From positions 94,293 through 158,292 of the forward strand of contig NZ_LMSP01000048.1 of the NCBI RefSeq assembly GCF_001429545.1: a stretch of DNA of 64,000 nucleotides. Direction: 5' to 3'. The position numbers were made by a program, and so were the translations under genes. Positions 62,001-64,000 of this stretch are shown here, one piece after another (the stretch's first letter is position 1; each line of letters opens with the position of its first letter). The notes below the pieces were generated by a model. The model was given only the letters and a program-made list of their open reading frames with translations, made no database searches and was not told where the DNA came from. This DNA comes from Paenibacillus sp. Soil787 (GTDB taxonomy: Bacteria > Bacillota > Bacilli > Paenibacillales > NBRC-103111).

Positions 62001-64000
62001 TCCTTCGCTTCCAAGGACAGATCGAATTTGGAAATGTAATTCTCAACCGCGTACGGCTCAACCTGCAGCTCTTCGAATCCAGCTTCCTGCACATCGATAT
62101 TTTGCACCATGAACATCGTGTCAAACAGCGGATTGCGGCTTATATCGCGCACGATGTTCAGCTTTTCGAGCAATGACTCAAACGGGTAATCCTGATGGGT
62201 GTAGGCCATCATCGCGCTGAGCCTGACTTCCGCCAAAAACTGCTTAAAGGTTTTATGGCCCTCGGGCTTGTTTCTCATCGCCAGCGTGCCGACAAACATG
62301 CCAAGGATGCCTTCCACATCGGCATGGGATCTTCCAGCTGTCGGCGTGCCGACAATGATGTCTTCTTTTCCGGAATATTTGGAAAGTAAGACGTTATAGG
62401 CGGCAAGCAGCACCATATAGAGCGTTGTTCCTGTTTCCGAAGCGATGCGCTTTATGCCTTCCAAAATCCGTTTATCCGCCTGCAGCGATAAATGATCGCC
62501 CTCAAAGCTTTGCACCGCAGGTCTCGCATAATCGGTCGGCAGCTCAAGCTGCGGCAGCTCCCCTTCAAACAAGTCAAGCCAGTAGGCTTCCTGTTTTTTC
62601 AGTTTCTCACTGTGCAGACTATCGTGCTGCCATGCGGCAAAATCTTTATACTGAACGGAAAGCTCCGGCAGTGCTGCCCCATGATACAATTCTGTAAATT
62701 CTTTGACGAGGATCGACATGGACACCCCGTCCGAAATGATATGGTGCATATCACACATGAAGATGTGATGATCGTCGGCAAGCTGAATCAACCCTACGCG
62801 GAGCAGCGGAGCATACTTCAAATCAAACGGCTGAATAAAGGAACGGATTAACGCCTCGACCTCGACTTGATATGGCTCTCCCTCATCAACCTTCGTATAA
62901 CGGATCTCAAACGGAACAGATGCGTGTACTCTCTGAAAAGGCTCTCCATTTACCGTTTCGAACGATGTTCGCAGCGTTTCATGGCGTTCGATCAATCGGA
63001 GGAACACCTGTTCCAAGCGGTTTCTATCCAGCTTCCCTTTCAAAGTGAACAAGCCGGGCATATTATAGCCTGTGCCTGATCCCTCAAATTGATGGATGAT
63101 GAACATCCGCTTTTGTGCCGAAGAAACAGGATATACATCCTGCTGCGGTGCTGGGCGAATCGCCGAGTACCCGTCGCTTTCTACACCGATAGCCTCTATA
63201 TAACGAGCTACCGCTTCAATATTCGGCGTCTCGAACATCAAGCTTAACGGAACTTCCACATCGTACGCTTTGTGCATCGCTGTGATGAGCGACATCGCCT
63301 TCAGCGAATGCCCGCCCAGCGCGAAGAAATCGTCCAGCACCCCGACCTGCCCGCGGCCGAGCACGTTCTGCCAAATTCGCGCGAGACCCGCTTCCAGTTC
63401 TGTTCTTGGCACTACGTAAGCCGTGCCCGAGTCCAGCCCCCCTTCCGGCTTCGGCAGCGCTTTGCGGTCGATTTTGCCGTTGGCGGTAAGCGGGATTCGA
63501 TCCAGCTTCACAAAATGCGACGGGATCATGTACGCCGGCAAATCGCTGCCAATATGCGCCCTAAGCTCGGACACCGTCAGCTCCCCGTCTGCGATGAAGT
63601 AGGCGCACAGGAACTTCTGCCCCTGTTCGTCATCCTGTGCCAGCACCGTCGCTTCTTTAATCCGCTCATGCTTCAGCAGCTGTGTTTCGATCTCGCCGAG
63701 CTCGATGCGATGCCCACGAATCTTCACTTGATGGTCGATTCGTCCAAAGTATTCCATCTCGCCGCTGGGCAGCAGACGCGCAAGGTCGCCGGTTCGATAC
63801 AACCGTTCCTCTGGTTTGTAAGGATTCGCGATGAACCGCTCAGCCGTCAGCTCCTCTCGGTTCAAATAACCGCGGGCGACGCCGTCCCCACCTACGTACA
63901 GCTCTCCGACGACGCCGATCGGCACCAGCCTGCGCTGCGCGTCGAAGATGTAGCTCGTCAGCGTCGGAATCGGACGGCCGATGTTGCTCAGGTTCGTTTC
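53066..64000 (-). CDS. Non-ribosomal peptide synthetase, C-terminal modules with thioesterase (5' end outside window)
   Basis: The frame is open from the right edge (64000) to the stop at 53066, at least 3644 residues. From the N terminus: the end of an adenylation domain (64000 to about 63510) and PCP (near 63306); then C1 (about 63165-61870), A1 (61810-60300), PCP1 (serine near 60175); C2 (60015-58720), A2 (58680-57170), PCP2 (near 57035); C3 (56870-55580), A3 (55540-54010), PCP3 (near 53893); and a thioesterase (53740-53075, GYSAGG). All three C domains have HHxxSDG, and no epimerisation domain is visible. Ten-residue specificity codes read by eye are DAFWLGGTFK (A1, matching valine), DIWELTADDK (A2, not assigned by me) and DGTITAEVVK (A3, tyrosine-like). 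The thioesterase should release or cyclise the peptide. Confidence 0.92.
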   Translation of the reverse strand, partial: ETNLSNIGRPIPTLTSYIFDAQRRLVPIGVVGELYVGGDGVARGYLNREELTAERFIANPYKPEERLYRTGDLARLLPSGEMEYFGRIDHQVKIRGHRIELGEIETQLLKHERIKEATVLAQDDEQGQKFLCAYFIADGELTVSELRAHIGSDLPAYMIPSHFVKLDRIPLTANGKIDRKALPKPEGGLDSGTAYVVPRTELEAGLARIWQNVLGRGQVGVLDDFFALGGHSLKAMSLITAMHKAYDVEVPLSLMFETPNIEAVARYIEAIGVESDGYSAIRPAPQQDVYPVSSAQKRMFIIHQFEGSGTGYNMPGLFTLKGKLDRNRLEQVFLRLIERHETLRTSFETVNGEPFQRVHASVPFEIRYTKVDEGEPYQVEVEALIRSFIQPFDLKYAPLLRVGLIQLADDHHIFMCDMHHIISDGVSMSILVKEFTELYHGAALPELSVQYKDFAAWQHDSLHSEKLKKQEAYWLDLFEGELPQLELPTDYARPAVQSFEGDHLSLQADKRILEGIKRIASETGTTLYMVLLAAYNVLLSKYSGKEDIIVGTPTAGRSHADVEGILGMFVGTLAMRNKPEGHKTFKQFLAEVRLSAMMAYTHQDYPFESLLEKLNIVRDISRNPLFDTMFMVQNIDVQEAGFEELQVEPYAVENYISKFDLSLEAKEAANGLTVHIEYSTNLFERETVERMGRHYLVLLESIVQEPERKLAELDMLTEEERRQILADFNDTHTNYPSEMTIAALFERQARQTPDHPAIVWKGQELTYRQLNEQANRLARTLIEQGVGPDHVVGLMAEHKLELMVGLLGILKAGGAFLLLDLDVPVERMKYMLEDSGARIILTERHLRQQTTAFAWVQVIILDDEVVPYDNDCSNLELSGSSRDLAYVIYTSGSTGKPKGVLIEQRSVVRLVKETDYVQWNADERILQTGALGFDAITFEIFGALLNGGTLYLTDKSVILDSEQLGAFIAEHRITTMWLTSPLFNQLSQENAELFTGVRQLLVGGDALSPSHINHVRSKCPDLRLINGYGPTENTTFSTTFRVERDYEGSIPIGRPISNSTAYIVNKYNQLQPVGVPGELYVGGDGVARGYANRPEMTAETFVPNPFVAGETMYRTGDLAKWLPDGTIEYRGRIDQQVKIRGYRIELGEIETELMKHPAMKDAVVIAREDANGQKFLCAYIVSEPELGAQELKVFLAQELPSYMVPAYVVQMEKLPLTVNGKIDRRELPEPEGGLELGTAYAAPRNEAEERLAVIWQDVLGVPQVGIRDDFFLLGGHSLKAMTLLARIKQQLQVNVPLRVLFELPTIEALAQHIAQADREAYTALKPVEHRDCYPLSSAQKRMFILGQFEGSGTAYNMPGVMFIEGELSLERFKQSFIRLVERHESLRTSFTVEDGEPVQIVHRNLQFEIEYIDSAQDSTEVDRLVEQFVRPFDLSKAPLLHVGLIHLQPERHLFLFDMHHIISDGVSMAILVDEFVRLYQGEALPELSIHYKDFAVWQNEFFQSEFMQKQETYWISQFEGEIPVLDLPTDFSRPSIQSFEGDYMTIGSDKALADGLKGLAAETGTTLYMVLLAAYHVLMSKYSGQEDIVIGTPIAGRPRAELEPVIGMFVNTLALRNRSEGGQTFKQFLASVKDTTLSAFEYQDYPFESLVEKLNMARDLSRNPLFDTMFSMQNISVRAAQMEGLQFTPYETESRIAKFDLSMEATEEEDQIRFNLEYSTRLFNRATMERLAGHYLRALHQIVSNPDSLLAEIDILSAAERHEIIHVFNDTSEPFNLDVMMPQLFEQQVEQTPDRIAVSFEGTHLTYRELNERANQLAHYLLLKGMNQEDLAAILLHRSPRMIVCILAIWKAGGTYVPIDPDYPPQRIRDMLADSGAVCLLTEMPYITPEIEQGYNGVIIPIDTDDEVIRQVEDENVKLPVPVSGNLAYVIYTSGSTGKPKGAMLEHAGMLNHMDTMISAFDLDEQSVIVQNAPHCFDISVWQLVTALVIGGRTAMYSHELVLNVREFMKQVAEDKATVLEVVVSYMTAMLDLPEAVPLPDLQYVLVTGESIKPPLARKWFERYPHVKLVNAYGPTEASDDITLYEMDESPKLETVPIGKPVQNLHVYIVDPYMKLVPIGVQGELCVSGIGVGRGYLNDPERTEKVFMEDPFRGETGIRMYKTGDLARFLPDGNLEYIGRVDHQVKIRGYRIELGEIEAILLKQAGIKEAVVIDRTDSHSQKYLCAYFVSDELMPASELKESLSKELPAYMVPSYIVQMDRLPLTPNGKINRKALPEPDGQQESDYTAPSNETERKLCGIWQHILGIGRIGIHDNFFELGGHSLKAMMLLAQIHRETGVEVPLRMLFEMPTVQQIAKFIDQSASYNYHSIQPAEVQEYYPLSSAQKRMFILQQLESGSIGYNMPDVMLIEGELDFERFEQAYRALIRRHEVLRTSFHTVDGEPRQRVHADAELNVQIEVFQANSDEAAVQLVKSIIRPFKLSEAPLIRAALIRRTDDQHVFVLDMHHIVSDGVSSSIIVNDFAALYAGADRPKLTIQYKDFAVWQNEQFQSGVMQRHEQYWLSKFAGEVPLLNLATDYPRPQVKSFEGDFIVFGSGLKRMELLNRLAASQGTTLYMVLLAAFNVLLAKYAGQDDLVVGTPIAGRPHADVANVVGMFVNTLALRNQPKAGLTFRNFLQQVKETSLQAYEHQDYPFELLVENLGLQRDLSRNPLFDTIFIFQNTDEAEIELNELQFKPFPLEHKVAKFDLALTAVETEGEIGFNLAYSTKLFNEATVERMGRHLLKLIDTLLDRPDTLLAEVDLMTEDELSQLALFNATQNDVLKGNTLHGLFEEQAARTPEQPGVICAGKQLTYAELNTKANQLARTLRDKGVLPETRVGIMADRSLELIVGIMAILKAGGAYVPIDPQYPQERIRYMLEDSGTAIVLTQAQLIAGMSKEVNAAFAGEWLDLNDDQHYAADGSNLQQVNALTDLAYIIYTSGTTGKPKGVMIEHCSIAGNLLWRKSEYALSTNDKVLQLFSFAFDGFVTSFFTPILAGATVILPQEEEAKDPFAIKKQIAEHHVTHFISVPSLYAALLECMITEDAGSLRIITVAGEKVNKPVIERSKQLFPHIELVNEYGPTESSVVATFLRDLTPDKDITIGRPIANTQVYIVNETDHHLQPIGIIGELCIAGNGLARGYLNRDDLTSEKFVMNPFTSLAGTSERLYKTGDLARFLPDGTIEYIGRLDEQVKIRGYRIELEEIEAGLLRHEYVQEAVVVTEEMNGEKVLCAYIVAGGSTDMAELRAYLSSELPAYMVPSYFIRMEAMPLTPNGKLDKKTLPKPDESTLARAAYVTPRNTTEERLTAIWQEILGLKQVGVHDNFFEIGGHSLKAIQLVTRIYESMQEELPLHYLFQHPTVEQIAQYLDSKELRIDFNKPITLLNRKMDRHVFCFPPVGGFGFVFKELAEQIASHALYGLDFIESEDRLERYIELVTSVQAEGPYVFMGYSAGGNLMFELTKTMEAKGYAVSDLIMLDASRKNKAIRQSEKTVVKEVDALVKEAESNTKYEAYISNELFKNTVIQKMKSYMIYLNGLQNSGTIQANIHLVQNGIKPSGKLNSSILWNQSTTSQYRSYEGAGPHEDMLDAPYAAKNAEIVKEILSL

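Noticed and set aside
54327-63079. Many 60-180 codon plus-strand frames opposite the NRPS gene
   Set aside because: They are antisense shadows of a repetitive, long coding sequence; the minus-strand frame carries all conserved motifs.
1-64000. tRNA, rRNA, riboswitch or prophage genes
   Set aside because: None was recognised on reading both strands; absence is by eye only and not a computed search.

Overview
The window looks like chromosomal DNA of a Paenibacillus-type Firmicute. The signs are AGGAGG-type ribosome sites with frequent TTG and GTG starts, lipoprotein signal peptides, a cell-wall enzyme with three SLH domains, many CUT1 sugar transporters without their own ATPase, YesM/YesN-like two-component genes, cre-like CcpA sites, and a large non-ribosomal peptide synthetase (NRPS). 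No rRNA, tRNA, phage, CRISPR array or transposase was seen.

1-20 kb (minus strand) is a polysaccharide-utilisation region with two consecutive operons. Operon A (19877 to 10383) encodes a binding lipoprotein, a 1604-residue S-layer-anchored GH123/DUF4091-type enzyme, two permeases and a Gfo/Idh/MocA oxidoreductase. Operon B (10224 to beyond the left edge) encodes two permeases, a binding lipoprotein and a giant secreted GH2 enzyme with five discoidin-like domains. Their promoters share the same layout: a 13-bp identical upstream element, a TATGAT -10 box and a cre-like site at the expected transcription start.

20-33 kb holds a drug-exporter-like MFS gene, a third CUT1 transporter (25754 to 22172), a YesN-like response regulator, a YesM-like kinase whose N terminus is frameshifted, an AraC regulator, and a divergent YicI-like GH31 alpha-xylosidase. 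The natural reading is extracellular trimming of a branched glycan, import of the oligosaccharides through three transporters that borrow a shared MsmX-like ATPase, and intracellular debranching.

33-36 kb contains a TetR regulator, azoreductase, a 42-residue membrane microprotein and a second Gfo/Idh/MocA gene. Three matching operators tie TetR to itself and to the microprotein-azoR unit. 36-44 kb is a rhamnose-type (RhaS-like) CUT2 transporter operon with a DeoR regulator and, unusually, two complete RbsA-type ATPases, followed by an MFS sugar transporter broken at its 3' end in an A7 run. 44.6-47.3 kb is a GAF-PAS-GAF-GGDEF-EAL cyclic-di-GMP protein.

47.7-64 kb (minus strand) is the 3' end of an NRPS cluster: at least 3644 residues of synthetase (partial A, PCP, then three C-A-PCP modules and a thioesterase), two ABC exporters, a diaminobutyrate aminotransferase and a small membrane protein. 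The read-out of the last three modules is Val, then an unassigned residue with an acidic pocket (diaminobutyrate is a candidate), then Tyr. The start of the synthetase lies beyond the right edge.

A dispersed palindromic repeat family occupies three of the larger intergenic gaps (about 21.95, 32.4 and 47.5 kb).
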